Assembly (NCBI GenBank): GCA_964535155.1
Contig: CAZHSR010000039.1
Location: forward strand, 1 to 6,307
From: JAGPFW01 sp964535155
GTDB lineage: Bacteria; Patescibacteriota; WWE3; UBA101185; UBA10185
Direction of reading: 5' to 3'
DNA length: 6,307 nt
Of the stretch, positions 4,683 through 6,307 are shown piece by piece (position 1 is the stretch's first letter; every line of letters starts with the position of its first letter). The notes under the pieces are model-generated. The model saw only the letters and a program-made list of their open reading frames with translations. It ran no database searches and was not told where the DNA came from. A program made the position numbers and the translations under genes.

Positions 4683-6307
<1,625 letters not shown>

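Overview
The window is AT-rich bacterial DNA: bacterial tRNAs with encoded CCA tails, a divergent but clearly bacterial 23S rRNA, and protein genes without recognisable Shine-Dalgarno sites. Low GC, short genes, apparently leaderless starts, a cut-down RelA-family enzyme and a 23S gene without an adjacent 16S all fit a Candidate Phyla Radiation (Patescibacteria) genome. That placement is inference, not something the sequence proves. A run of 10 N at 2647-2656 shows that this is a scaffolded assembly.

Left part (1-1841, all minus strand). A RelA-type (p)ppGpp synthetase (435-1841) is followed by tRNA-Ile(GAU) (290-366), a three-hairpin element (202-292), and the start of a small membrane protein that runs off the left edge (1-158). 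The RelA-like protein has a ruined HD hydrolase domain, an intact synthetase domain with the EXDD signature of synthesis-only enzymes, and a TGS domain, but no ribosome-binding C-terminal half.

Middle (1842-3960). A 90-bp divergent promoter region separates the RelA gene from an unrecognised plus-strand gene (1932-2811). That gene is interrupted by an in-frame TAA and by the assembly gap. It overlaps tail-to-tail with a minus-strand GT28 glycosyltransferase (2785-3885) of the MurG/MGDG-synthase/UgtP type, probably acting on a membrane lipid.

Right part (3961-6307, plus strand). A strong promoter (TTGACA, 17 bp, extended -10) precedes a 217-nt leader without a gene, tRNA-Ala(UGC), a roughly 400-nt spacer packed with hairpins, a boxA-like site, and the first 1.6 kb of 23S rRNA. 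There is no 16S gene anywhere between the promoter and 23S.

The most striking feature is the three-hairpin element. It begins in the CCA tail of both tRNAs and is repeated in the same order a third time just before 23S. Loops and linkers are conserved between copies, while stems change by paired substitutions. This points to an RNA structure under selection or a spreading palindromic repeat family.
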